A DNA stretch of 64,000 nucleotides from Acridotheres tristis (lineage: Eukaryota > Chordata > Aves > Passeriformes > Sturnidae), in NCBI GenBank assembly GCA_037013685.1, contig CM072893.1, forward strand, positions 16,518,736 through 16,582,735. Reading direction: 5' to 3'. Below are positions 29,501-37,836 of the stretch, one piece after another (positions within the stretch are counted from its first letter, which is position 1; each line of letters begins with the position of its first letter). The notes below the pieces were generated by a model. That model worked only from the letters and a program-made list of their open reading frames with translations, ran no database searches and was not told the DNA's origin. A program made the position numbers and the translations under genes.

Positions 29501-32500
29501 TTATTTTAAAAAACAATTAAGGCATTATTAAGTCAGTATATAAAAGGTTGCAGAAAAATAAATGAGACTGTCAGGTTGCTGGTATTCTTTAAAACAGGAA
29601 AACATTTGCAAAAAAATATGGGAGACAAAAAGAGGATTACAACTGCCAAATCTCGTGATGATTCAGCAAAATTAAAATCAAGGCAGTTTCTTTCAGAAAA
29701 TATGCAATTTTACTCCTTTTCTTGAATAGAAGTCTGGAATGAGGCTCTCCATAATGCACATCTTTCAGGGGGAAAAAAGGACCAACATTATTTGTCACTG
29801 GCAAAGCAAAGATGTTGAAGCAAGACAAGATATGCAGGAGGCAGCAAGCAAGACTCACCTGGCAAGTAAAATGCCAGATGTAGTCCCCAGTATCTTACAG
29901 ATATTTTATCTATCGAGCACTGTCACAGCACTCGATGTTTGCAGCTCACATCCACACCCCATTAAACTGTGGATTTTAGCCTCATGCTCTCCTTTAGACA
30001 AAGCAGGCTATTTCTAGTAACACTTCTTTATTTCTGTCTGAATTTTAGGCCTCACCAAGATGTGTCTAGAGCTGTAGTGGTGGCACAGGCTGCACTACTG
30101 TACATGCAGTACTTTTACTGTTACACTTCCTAGATGCACGAGATTGCTCAGGCACACCCTGTCCTGCTTCCATGACATTTATTTCACCTCTTCAAAATGC
30201 AAACACAGCTTCAAAGAGGAATCAGGCTGCTCACCTGTGCACAACTTCACATGCAAATAAGTATTTTACATGAACTGAAATATTTTCCACAGTGTTTCTC
30301 TAACTGACAATTTTCAGATACTATACAAAGTTCCTAATTTTATATACTAATTTTAAATAAGCCTTACATGCTCAGGGTTTTAATGTACTTCATCAGAGTA
30401 TAAGTCAAGCAAAAATGCTTTTCTCAATCATATTAAATTAGAAATTTTGCTACACAATATAGGATGGATTTTGTTTATTTTTCAATGTTTTTCATGTATT
30501 TCTGTTCTTACAGAGCAGACAATCAAACTGAAGCAACATTAAAATTGCTACCTACTCTCTAGACCATTCTCCAGCAACAGAAACCGCAGGATATTTCAGA
30601 ATGTTTTATGGTTTGTCTATTTCATCATCAATTTCAACAAGTCTAGCAACAGAAGAGACGAAAGCAAAGGCCAGGCAGGAGCCCCCAGCCCTGGTTCTGC
30701 AGGATCAGAATACACTGTGGTAAGGCCACCAGCAGCCCATTGATACTATTGCTTCCACAAATAAAAGGACAACTACCAAAAAATGTTAAAATTATTATAA
30801 TACAGGCAATGAGCAAGTACATGACATGCTCTGAAATATGAAAATAAGTTAAAGAATCACCAGACAAGTCTTCAATTAGTTCCTGATAAACTCTGAAGTT
30901 ATACTGCTGTACCGTCTTTAGACAGTGCAGATTTTAAATGATGCATCAAAGATTCTCTTCCCTTAGTATTCATTTTAAATACCCATGTCTTTATCTTATA
31001 ATTGTATTTACACTATCCTTCTTCCAAAGAAAGGCAGATGTGATTTTTAAAGACTAATTCAAATTTAAGATAAAGGATGCAGCTGTTGATTCAATGACAT
31101 CCATACCTAGTATCTCCAGAAATAACAGCACAGACCTAGAGCTTCATGCAGAGTCCTCTCACAATTACCTTTTATAGTATTTGCTTAGAAGTCCACAATT
31201 ACGAAATAAAAGACATATATAACACATATTACAGCACACACTGCATCCTACTCCATGTCATAGCAGCATTAAAAGCTGAAGGCAGCGCTGGTGTATGTGC
31301 AACATGCTGAGCACTGCTAGCACCCTGTACAGCTGTGTCAGGAGGCACCAGCACAGCTTCCCCCAGGGAGCTGCACACTGAGGACGTGGAAGGATAAGGA
31401 TGTGTGTTCAGACCAAGAAGTCTTGAGTCTTAAAGCCAGTAAAAATTTAGTTTGAGGTTACCAAATTCTAAATTTCCCTTCCACTTCTCCAAAAACGACC
31501 AGAGCCTTCAAAACGCAATAAAGCACTTTGATTACAAGAAAAGTAATCTTCTGCATTCATATTTAAAACTGAAATTCATTAAAATGCAGTATTAAAGGAA
31601 TATTTCCTTCAGGTTCTTTATCTTAAATCAGTATACTACTACCAAACCCTGGTCATGTTTCATTCATACTATTAATGCTTCCACTCCAATTTCCCAGACA
31701 AGATTAAAATACCAAAATACCCAAGCAAAGAGACAGCCTTCCAAAAAAAGGTAACTGTCTTTCTACACCAACTATTCCTAACCTATCACACAACCTATAC
31801 AGTTAATAAACTGGACACTGTGTGAACAACAATACTAAACCAAAATAGACTTATAATCCCTCAGAGCTGAGTAGTTTAGAGGAAAAAAAATTACAAGACT
31901 TCAAAAGAAATTTGTGATTTCCATGGGTAATTGTTTAGGTAATCATTCAGAAGACCTAAAAAAATCAGAAATCACTTTTGAAGGGAGAGCTCAAACCCAA
32001 ATAAATTCAGTGACAACTTTGTTTTTTTTTCCCTAGAAGATTTCCAATATTAATTTAGTAATGAATAATCCCTCAAGTCAACCAGCCCTTAAAATAAACA
32101 TACTGCTATACTGAAAACCATCTCACCTCTGCAGTAGCCTCACTCTAAAGCATAGGTTCAGCAACAAAGCTGGGATCTAAACTAGTTGAAAGAGTACCTT
32201 TTTCTTGAAAGTACTGAATATTAGATTAACTTTTCTGTCATTAACTGCAGCACCAATAAATCCCTCTCCCTTTCAAAAAATAAATGCTATCCTAATCAGC
32301 TTTAAAATCCTCAAAAATGCATGGAATGAGGCAACTAATTACTTACCACTTATACAAAAACTATCAATACTATTTATCTGTTTTATTAAGAACACTTGGT
32401 AAGCTTTACCACACCTCACCTTGAGAAAACTATGTTAAGAAACTCAGCAAGTGTTTACCAGCCAGGCTGCTCAAGAGCAAAAAAAGTCCTGACGGCCAGA

Positions 32501-33418
32501 CAGACCCAGTGTTTAATCACGGACACATTCAAATCGACTCCACTTGCAGGAAACAGAGATGGCTTTCAGGAAGTCTCGTTCCAAAATCACACCTCAGCTT
32601 ATCACACTAACTTCCACTTTCTCACACTGAAAGCCACGGGAAACAACTCTCCGATATAAAATCAGAAACCGACGAAGCACTGGTATTTTTTTCCTAGAGA
32701 TTCTTTTTAGGTAATATTGCGAGCATTTCAGAAAAACTATTCTCAGGCCAATGCGTGAGCGCTCAAATCCGTAGCCATTTTTCCTGCGGGTCCGTGGCAG
32801 TATCCCCGGTCTGCTCTCACCCCCAGCCCACTCCCACGCTGTCCCTGCCCCTTTCCCGACGGGAGCTGTCACCCCCTGTCCCGCGGGGCTGTCAGAACCG
32901 CGCTCCGGCTCGGAGTTCTGCTCTGAAGCAAGAGCAAACATCCTCCCGAGAGGAGAGCAGAGCAAACAGCGCTCTCCAAACAAAGCACGCGTACCTGCCG
33001 GGGCGTTTATCTGCTCCAGGAAAAGGTGGGACACCCCGCCCGGCCGCACAAGGATGTGCAAACCGGATCAGAGAACCAGGCGGCCCTGCCCCGAGCGCCC
33101 CGGCGTGCCCGTCACACCGAACCGGAGCGCAGGGCCCGACCCCGGCCCGCGCGGCCGGAACAGCTCGAGCAGCGCAGCAGGCGCGGAGGGAGCCCCGCGG
33201 GGCGGCAGCCGCCCGCTCCCCCCGGGGCCGCGGCCCGTGGCTCCCCGTCCGTCCCTCCCGCCCACCGAGCCGCGCTCTCCGCGCCGCCGCGGCCCGAGCG
33301 CCGCTCCCGGGAAAGCCGGGCGCCACCTCACCGTGTGCTCGTGCTCGTCGGCGCGGGCGCGCAGCGGCAGGAGCGGCAGGAGCGGCAGGAGCAGCAGGAG
33401 CAGCCCGGGCGCCGCCAT
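5371..33418 (-). CDS. TM9SF3: TM9SF3 gene, 5' part (coding exons 1-9)
   Basis: Transmembrane 9 superfamily member 3, a nonaspanin of Golgi and endosomal membranes implicated in sorting membrane proteins. Nine exons (33418-33332, 25397-25202, 18836-18714, 13988-13828, 11700-11623, 10699-10568, 10051-9885, 7494-7400, 5501-5371) join to 1170 nt, or 390 codons, with every intron GT-AG and every phase consistent. The product closely matches the vertebrate protein as I remember it. In order it has a cleaved signal peptide (about 1-23), a lumenal domain (about 24-217), and membrane segments 1-4. The family has nine segments and about 590 residues, so segments 5-9 lie beyond the left edge; no matching exon was seen in 1-5370. 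The start is the only in-frame ATG near the 5' end and has G at -3 and +4. Identity is near certain. Confidence 0.97.
6718..6743. repeat. Perfect palindrome in TM9SF3 intron 8
   Basis: ATCTAACGGGT (6718-6728) and ACCCGTTAGAT (6733-6743) are exact reverse complements around CATA. The 11-bp stem with a retained CpG in each arm stands out in AT-rich intron. No family is recognised. Confidence 0.85.
7197..7244. repeat. 16-bp tandem repeat, three units
   Basis: Three consecutive copies of a unit like ATGAGTAGATAACATG, with one or two changes between copies, in TM9SF3 intron 8. It is a small minisatellite-like array with no visible function. Confidence 0.85.
7400..7494 (-). CDS. TM9SF3: TM9SF3 exon 8 (membrane segment 3)
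   Basis: 95 nt, residues 315-346 plus one base of codon 347. It encodes [20 protein letters not shown], then [11 protein letters not shown], the third membrane segment with its conserved small-residue patch. The acceptor is TTGTAG and the donor GTAAAT. Confidence 0.97.
7495..9884 (-). other. TM9SF3 intron 7
   Basis: Unique AT-rich intron. I see no repeat family, RNA gene or extra exon. Confidence 0.8.
9885..10051 (-). CDS. TM9SF3: TM9SF3 exon 7 (cytosolic loop, membrane segment 2)
   Basis: 167 nt, residues 260-314 plus two bases of codon 315. It encodes the cytosolic loop [20 protein letters not shown], a family signature, then the hydrophobic segment with [20 protein letters not shown]. 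The acceptor is CCTAG and the donor GTAAGT. Confidence 0.97.
10052..10567 (-). other. TM9SF3 intron 6
   Basis: A short intron. It has a small ACA triplet run at about 10057-10072 (plus strand) close to the acceptor of exon 7. Nothing else was seen. Confidence 0.8.
10568..10699 (-). CDS. TM9SF3: TM9SF3 exon 6 (membrane segment 1)
   Basis: 132 nt, 44 codons, residues 216-259. Residues of about 216-240 ([20 protein letters not shown]...) form membrane segment 1. An acidic cytosolic stretch, [13 protein letters not shown], follows. Both boundaries are phase 0; the donor is GTAAGA. Confidence 0.97.
10700..11622 (-). other. TM9SF3 intron 5
   Basis: Unique sequence. The overlapping plus-strand open frames at about 11076-11436 lack any recognisable motif and are taken as chance. 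Confidence 0.8.
11623..11700 (-). CDS. TM9SF3: TM9SF3 exon 5 (pre-membrane segment)
   Basis: 78 nt, exactly 26 codons, residues 190-215. It encodes [20 protein letters not shown] followed by SFFQHR, the end of the lumenal domain just before membrane segment 1. Both boundaries are phase 0, with acceptor TTCAG and donor GTACGT. Confidence 0.97.
11701..13827 (-). other. TM9SF3 intron 4
   Basis: AT-rich intron (numbered as the one after exon 4) with A-rich runs at about 12037-12060. No repeat family, RNA gene or extra exon was recognised. Confidence 0.8.
13828..13988 (-). CDS. TM9SF3: TM9SF3 exon 4 (lumenal domain)
   Basis: 161 nt, residues 136-189. It encodes [16 protein letters not shown]..., then [16 protein letters not shown] glycosylation sequon, N169-L-T, is visible on the lumenal side. 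The acceptor is ATGCAG and the donor GTAAGT; the exon ends in phase 0. Confidence 0.97.
14498..14722 (+). mobile_element. CR1 LINE 3' end
   Basis: A 5'-truncated CR1 retroposon in TM9SF3 intron 4, antisense to that gene. It shows the typical tract from the AGGAAGAAATTCTT region through GACACTGGAACAGGCTGCCC to the closing ATTCTATGATT repeat. It is moderately diverged, so old. Confidence 0.9.
18301..18562 (-). mobile_element. CR1 LINE 3' end
   Basis: The CR1 3' region in minus orientation, lying in intron 3 about 150 bp from TM9SF3 exon 3. Its 3' end is at the left, where the plus strand reads CACAGAATCACAGAATTA. Typical CR1 phrases (ACCTCCAGGGATGGTGACTC on the plus strand) are clear. Confidence 0.92.
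18714..18836 (-). CDS. TM9SF3: TM9SF3 exon 3 (lumenal domain)
   Basis: 123 nt, residues 95-135 plus one base of codon 136. It encodes [15 protein letters not shown]..., then [18 protein letters not shown], which is a family hallmark. The acceptor is TTGCAG and the donor GTGAGT. A few conservative differences from human (such as QTT where human has PAT) fit an avian orthologue. Confidence 0.97.
18837..25201 (-). other. TM9SF3 intron 2
   Basis: A 6.4-kb AT-rich intron. A 13-bp direct duplication (GGATCCTATATTT twice) lies near 20103-20128 and an AATACT-rich stretch near 23220-23270. No other repeat family was recognised. Confidence 0.8.
25202..25397 (-). CDS. TM9SF3: TM9SF3 exon 2 (lumenal domain)
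   Basis: 196 nt, residues 30-94 plus the first base of codon 95. It opens [20 protein letters not shown] and ends GLDIKFK, matching the conserved N-terminal lumenal region of TM9SF3. The acceptor is TTTCAG and the donor GTAAGT. Confidence 0.97.
25398..33331 (-). other. TM9SF3 intron 1
   Basis: A 7.9-kb intron, AT-rich except for the CpG-island end above about 32760. Short open frames on both strands show no family features. Regulatory elements are likely in a first intron but none can be named by eye. Confidence 0.8.
33332..33418 (-). CDS. TM9SF3: TM9SF3 exon 1 (start codon, signal peptide)
   Basis: Encodes residues 1-29: MAAPG, a run of leucines broken by prolines, then [10 protein letters not shown], after which the mature lumenal domain begins. 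Signal cleavage is likely just before the ADEHEH motif, which is conserved in the family. The exon ends at codon 29 in phase 0, before donor GTGAGG. The hydrophobic core is written by a 9-bp tandem repeat (33366-33401). GC content is extreme because the exon sits in the promoter CpG island. Confidence 0.95.
33366..33401 (-). repeat. TM9SF3: 9-bp coding tandem repeat in TM9SF3 exon 1
   Basis: Four tandem 9-bp units (plus strand GGCAGGAGC three times, then AGCAGGAGC). They encode the Leu-Leu-Pro pattern of the signal-peptide core. Each unit is three codons, so copy-number change would keep the frame. Confidence 0.88.
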
Positions 33419-33480
33419 CTCGGGCCTCGGCGTCCCCAGCAGGCCCCGCCGCGGCACCGGCCCGCGCCCGCCGCCGACGC

Positions 33481-33505
33481 CACTTCCGCCCCACCCGCCA
33501 CGTCA
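33481..33505 (-). promoter_or_regulatory. ETS site and TGACGTGG element upstream of TM9SF3
   Basis: On the minus strand, CGGAAGTG (33488-33481) matches the ETS/GABPA core. TGACGTGG (33505-33498) matches the CRE/UPRE-type core bound by CREB, ATF6 or XBP1. They lie 63 and 80 bp upstream of the start codon, with a GC box (GGGGCGG) between them. The motifs are seen directly; their use is inference. Confidence 0.5.
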
Positions 33506-33732
33506 CCCGCCCGCCCGCCGGAACCGCGGGGGCGCTCCGGCAGCGCTACGGGAGCCCCGCGGGGCGCGCAGGAGTGGCCACAGAGCGCGGGCGGGCGGAG
33601 CGGGCGTGCCCGCCGGCTTTAGACACACCGCAGCCAGGGGGAGCGCCCTTCTTACGAGATGGAATTGTGATGGGTATTTCGTTTTGATCGACAGAGTAAT
33701 CTAAAGGTCTTTGGGAACGGCGGGACGCAGGG

Positions 33733-34130
33733 CTATGTATAAGTACCCTGTGCAGCACAAGTCCTGGGGGCAGCAGCTGAGGGAGCTGCGGTTGTTGAAC
33801 CTGGAGAGGAGGAGGCTGAGGGGAGACCCTCATCACTCTACAGCTGCCTGAAAGGAGGCTCTAGCGACGCGGGGTCCGTCCCTTCTCCCAAGGAACCACT
33901 GACAGCACAAGAGGACATGGCCTCAAGCTTGGACACTAGGCGCAATTTCTTCGTGGACGGGCTGATCAAACATTGGAAGGGGCTGCCAAGGGAGGTGGTG
34001 GAGTCACTGACCCTGGAGGCGTTTAAGGAAAGACTGGACAGGGTCTAGTTGCTACGGTGATGTTGAGGCAGAGGTTGGACTCGAGGCTCTCAGAGGTCTT
34101 TTCTAAGCTCATCATTTCTGTGATTCTGTG
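33733..34130 (+). mobile_element. CR1 LINE 3' end next to the TM9SF3 promoter
   Basis: About 400 bp of CR1 3' region, from TATAAGTACC through GGAGGTGGTGGAGTCACTGA to the closing TTTCTGTGATTCTGTGAAA. It starts about 315 bp upstream of the TM9SF3 start codon, just beyond the CpG island. Confidence 0.92.
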
Positions 34131-36108
34131 AAATACACAGGCCCATTCTCTTCGCCCCTCGCACAAGCACTGGGAGCACACGGAGCAGCAGGTGCTGAGC
34201 TAGACCTGGACCCTGTTCAGGGCAAGGCTTCTGTCAGTACTGGCTACGACAAAACCCACAAACCTGCCTCCAAACTTGGACCTACCTCAAACTACAAGTC
34301 CTCAGTAAGAAAAACGAAACCAAAGCAAGCCCCCAATCTAAAAAGCTCATGGTATTGAACATTGATGCATCAGACAATTTTTAAATTAAGAAACACAGTA
34401 AAAAATTTCAAAAGCTATGGTATATATTCTTTTTTTAAAAGGGGGTGGGCTGTACCACCTTCTCAAATAAAGAGAGCCAACAAATAAGCTGACAGACTTC
34501 AAATGACATGAGCAGAAGGCAGGAACTCTATGCTGTTATGTGTCATCCATGCTTTGTAGAAATGATGCAGAAAACAATTTCCCTGTTACCATCATACGTA
34601 TTCTAAAAGCTTTTCCTCTTGTGGTTTTACACATTCAGTCTACCTTCCCTGAACACATTTTACAAGGTATACTTATATGAAGCCTTTTTCAGAGACTCAG
34701 ACTCAGGAGAGAGTGCCTGCACTGTTTCAGTAGAAGCAAGGTCCCTGAAGAGATACTTGCCAAAACCCATGCAAAAGCTATGCTTGTATTACATACACAC
34801 ATACAGACTAAAAAAAGAGAAAACCTAGACAGTTTTGATAACACCATATGTTTCTTTCTAGTCATTGCATCTCAGTCCAAAATAGAGTAGCTTACCCTTG
34901 GGAGACAGAGAGAGGAAGCTTCAGCATCTTCAGTTTATTCAGTACTTAAGTCTCTCAGTCAGCAACAGGGCCAACCAGAGCCATCTGCTGCAGAAGGGTT
35001 TGCAAGGCATGCTGTACAAAGAACAAACACTTTCCCCAGGCCTGCCAGTTGGCACCCGAGTTTGGTGGAGTGGTTGATGCCCTTACAACTGGCCAGGCCG
35101 CTTAAGTTTTTACAAGCCATTTTATTATCTCTTCAGTCCTTGAACTCTGATATGTATCAGAAACACTGTTCATACTTCACTTTCCACTTTCCCTCACATT
35201 CTTAATTAACCAGCAACCTTCATGTCTGCTGTTTTCTTCTCTGGTCTCTTCTGATCTTCAGTTTTGGTGCATTTTTCATCCTGGGTGGAAGCAACACACA
35301 CCACATGCTTACCACCATAAAATACAGATACAGGGGCTTCATACACTGAAATATAAGAGGCTGAAAGCAACTAGATGAATCCAACATATGTGGAACACAC
35401 ACTTTGGTGGCTAAGCAGGTGCATCACTGTTGGCCTGTAAGAGGCTTGAAAGACTTGCCTGCATCCAATTGTCTACCTGCATCTAACAGTAGAGCTATTT
35501 TAGTGCTGTTCCTTTTTTCCTCAATAGGGTGAGAGTCTTGAAGTGATTGTTGGTTACCGAGATCCCTCACTAATCCAGCAGCAGTGAGCCAGGAACGCCT
35601 GGAACTACATCTGCATCTTCAATTTCCCTCCCTTAAGCAGTGCAGAAGGGGCCTCAACAGAATGCATTTACAGCATGGCTCAGCTCCCCTTTTCCCAGCT
35701 CATCTCTTCTCCAAACCTGAGCCCCACCAGCATTTGGCTCTGTGTGATAGGCCAGGTCAGAGTAATGAAGTATCTAAGCTTCAGAAGGGAGAGGGACTGA
35801 AAGGCTACTTAGGAGCTACTTTCCAGCAATTCAGCTATAACCATCTCTCCACAAGCAATAAATATCCAGTTCACAACCATGCTCAGATAAATGCCTCCCA
35901 TAGAGGACATTTTGGCTATAACATGGAGGGGATGCAGAATTAAAAATTAGCTTGGAAAGAGGGATCCTTGAGGCTGCTTCAGTCCAACAGTGCGGAAACA
36001 AAATCTGCATGATACATATATGCATATATTACATGCATATAATTTGCTCTTCCTTACCTGCCTTATTACAGTTTTACCCACACCCTACAATTCTACTTTA
36101 TGTTGTAC
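34131..36108. other. Intergenic stretch between CR1 and the LTR element
   Basis: Unique sequence upstream of TM9SF3. Open frames are short and unrecognised. No repeat family was identified. Confidence 0.65.
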
Positions 36109-36113
36109 CTAGC
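36109..36113. repeat. Target-site duplication, left (CTAGC)
   Basis: CTAGC immediately precedes the TG of the left LTR. The same five bases follow the CA of the right LTR at 39218-39222, as expected from integrase-mediated insertion. Confidence 0.88.
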
Positions 36114-36241
36114 TGTGATAGGTTGACTTGGGAGGAAGAAACTCAGGAGTTCTTTCTGGGAGAGTTTTCCTTTGTGGGGGGTTTTTTGGGATACTTGTAA
36201 CAGCCAATCAGAGAAAGTTAGTTTGCTCCGTGCACACACAT

Positions 36242-36248
36242 TATAAAA
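36242..36248 (+). promoter_or_regulatory. LTR TATA box (with CCAAT at 36204-36208)
   Basis: TATAAAA with an upstream CCAAT about 35 bp away. Initiation would be expected about 25-30 bp downstream, near 36272. The same pair is present in the right LTR. Confidence 0.65.
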
Positions 36249-36308
36249 AGGGTAATCCCGGAAGACGAGTCTCTTTGTCTTTCCGGCGGCTGGGCAGGTA
36301 ACAACGAC

Positions 36309-36350
36309 CCGAGTCTCCCTCTTCCCCATGCGGGGGAGGGGGAGACTCGG
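36309..36350 (+). other. GC-rich hairpin in the LTR
   Basis: CCGAGTCTCCC (36309-36319) pairs perfectly with GGGAGACTCGG (36340-36350), and the enclosed CCCC and GGGG runs can extend the stem. It lies just after the potential splice donor CAG/GTAACA and recurs in the right LTR. Confidence 0.6.
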
Positions 36351-36490
36351 AGGCCGCTTGGGCCCCGTTTGCCAACGAGGGGGGACCCGATGGCTGAGGG
36401 GAGGAAAAGTTGTGCGATAAAACTTTCACGGATTCCTTTTCTACTGGCCTGTGGCTCTGGCGTGGGGGGGTGCTGGATTTTTATGCTGCC

Positions 36491-36557
36491 GGTCCCGGGC
36501 CGGGACCAGGCCTGCCCAGGTGGCCATGAGGGTGCGGGGCCGCAGCCCGGCCCCGCA
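36491..36557 (+). other. Two GC-rich hairpins in the LTR
   Basis: GGTCCCGG and CCGGGACC (36491-36507) form an 8-bp stem around one base. TGCGGGGCC (36533-36541) and GGCCCCGCA (36549-36557) form a 9-bp stem with a 7-base loop. Both are unchanged in the right LTR. Confidence 0.6.
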
Positions 36558-37378
36558 AGGGCTGAGTGGCGCTACTGCCGCCCCCCCCCCCCAGCACGGC
36601 CGAGCCTGGCCCAGCTTTTGTAGTTGAGTTAAACTTTAACTCTGTAGTGTTCAGATAAGATTTGCAGAGCCTCCAGCCTTCCCTTTAAATATGAAAGGGA
36701 ATAAGGAAAGTTCTGAAGTCAGTGATGCAAGAGCTGAGTATTTTTAAGATGGAAGGAGAGTGAGAAGATGCTGAAATGGCTGAAAATCTTTTTGGGAAAT
36801 TGTAGGAATGAACTAATGTACTGAATATTCCTTTAAACCATGGAAAGAGACATGGGGGGATGAAAATGTTCCTTTTTAGAAGATAATTTGATTAAAGAAC
36901 ACCTGTGTTGGGAATTTGAATTTCTGCCCTGAGAAACGAAGGGGATTGCAGTTTTTTCTGAAGATGAAGCCTGAGCAAAGGAAAAGGAGACAAATAAAAA
37001 TTGTTGCTGTTGGACATTTTCAATCCTTAAAAGTAATACCCCAGGAAATAGACATGACCCATATCTACAACTTTGGGACAGCTGTAGAATTGGGAGGAGG
37101 TTACGGTTGCAAATTTCCCGGGCGGATGCAATCGTGAAAGGTAAAACTACAAGAAGACCTTTTTTTCCTTCTTGTGGAACACAACTCCTACAACTTCAAC
37201 AAGAGGAAACTTCTTTTCTCCAAAAGTACACAGAAAAGGACTAAATTAGGCACTGACTGAAGTATTTGTTGTATATTTGTTTTGTTGTTGTGAAGACTGG
37301 AAGAGGGAGGGACGGAGTGATGTGAAAAATCTTATTCTGAATTTTTTTTTCTTTTTTCCCGTTTTTGTTTGTGTAGTT

Positions 37379-37384
37379 AATAAA
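37379..37384 (+). terminator. LTR poly(A) signal AATAAA, left copy
   Basis: AATAAA followed by a T-rich stretch. It is preceded by a long pyrimidine tract ending GTGTAG, which also looks like a splice acceptor. The right-LTR copy is at 39099-39104. Confidence 0.6.
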
Positions 37385-37503
37385 TTTTCTTCTATACCCT
37401 TTCAAAGTTTTGAGCCTGCCTTGCTCTTTAACTCCTGGTTCTGTCTCACAACAAAAAGAAATGGGTTTGTTTAAATTGGCAACTCAAACCCTAGACATTA
37501 ATT

Positions 37504-37521
37504 TGGTGCATTGGCCGGGAA
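37504..37521 (+). other. Primer-binding site, tRNA-Gly type
   Basis: TGGTGCATTGGCCGGGAA starts six bases after the left LTR. It is the reverse complement of the 3' end of vertebrate tRNA-Gly(GCC) including CCA, as I recall that tRNA. It would prime minus-strand DNA synthesis. Confidence 0.85.
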
Positions 37522-37825
37522 AGTAAAAATTAAACCATACCTGTCTTTTCAAACAAAGACATTTTTGGTGGAGAATGCGGGCAAATTAATAAGAAAATTA
37601 ATAAGAGTTGAAGTTGTGAGACTGAATTAATTAAAGGGAGTAGGGGCAAGGCATGTATTAGAGTATAAAGTAAGAATAATAGTAGGAAGTTTATATTATA
37701 AGTATGGTGAAGTATCTAGGGGTGGTGGTTAATAGAAAATTTTTTCCTTTTTTTCCCTTCCCTGTTTAATGTAGTTAATTGAATGTAATTTTGATAATAA
37801 TTTTTGAAATGTGTGTTCACGTTGC

Positions 37826-37836
37826 GAGGGGTGGAA
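37826..37836 (+). other. Polypurine tract of the LTR element
   Basis: GAGGGGTGGAA directly abuts the start of the right LTR. It is purine apart from one T, and occupies the place where plus-strand DNA synthesis is primed. Confidence 0.7.

Larger units (their letters stand above)
32960..33640. promoter_or_regulatory. TM9SF3: CpG island at the TM9SF3 5' end
   Basis: This stretch is strikingly GC-rich and dense in CpG, unlike the AT-rich flanks. It spans exon 1, the start of intron 1 and about 220 bp upstream of the start codon. There is no TATA box at a sensible distance on the minus strand, as expected for a housekeeping CpG-island promoter. Long open frames on both strands here result from the scarcity of AT-rich stop codons. 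Confidence 0.85.
36114..37497 (+). repeat. 5' LTR (1384 bp)
   Basis: It begins TG and ends CA. CCAAT (36204-36208) and TATAAAA (36242-36248) lie near its left end. A GC-rich section occupies about 36260-36610 and AATAAA is at 37379-37384. This is an unusual spread for an LTR, because TATA box and poly(A) signal are about 1.1 kb apart. It is nearly identical to 37837-39217. Confidence 0.93.
37498..37836 (+). other. Interior of the LTR element (non-coding)
   Basis: 339 bp containing the primer-binding site, an AT-rich body and the purine tract. Stops occur in all plus frames and I recognise no gag, protease, polymerase or envelope remnant. It may hold a packaging signal, but none can be identified by eye. 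Confidence 0.85.

Noticed and set aside
33455..33457. An upstream in-frame start for TM9SF3, 13 codons before the chosen one
   Set aside because: The codon is GTG, not ATG. The ATG at 33418 has a good context and gives a normal signal peptide.
32755..33704. Long overlapping open frames on both strands (up to about 310 codons) around TM9SF3 exon 1
   Set aside because: They are rich in Ala, Arg, Pro and Gly and come from the CpG island's lack of AT-rich stops. The frames overlap each other and the real exon 1 and show no protein family features.
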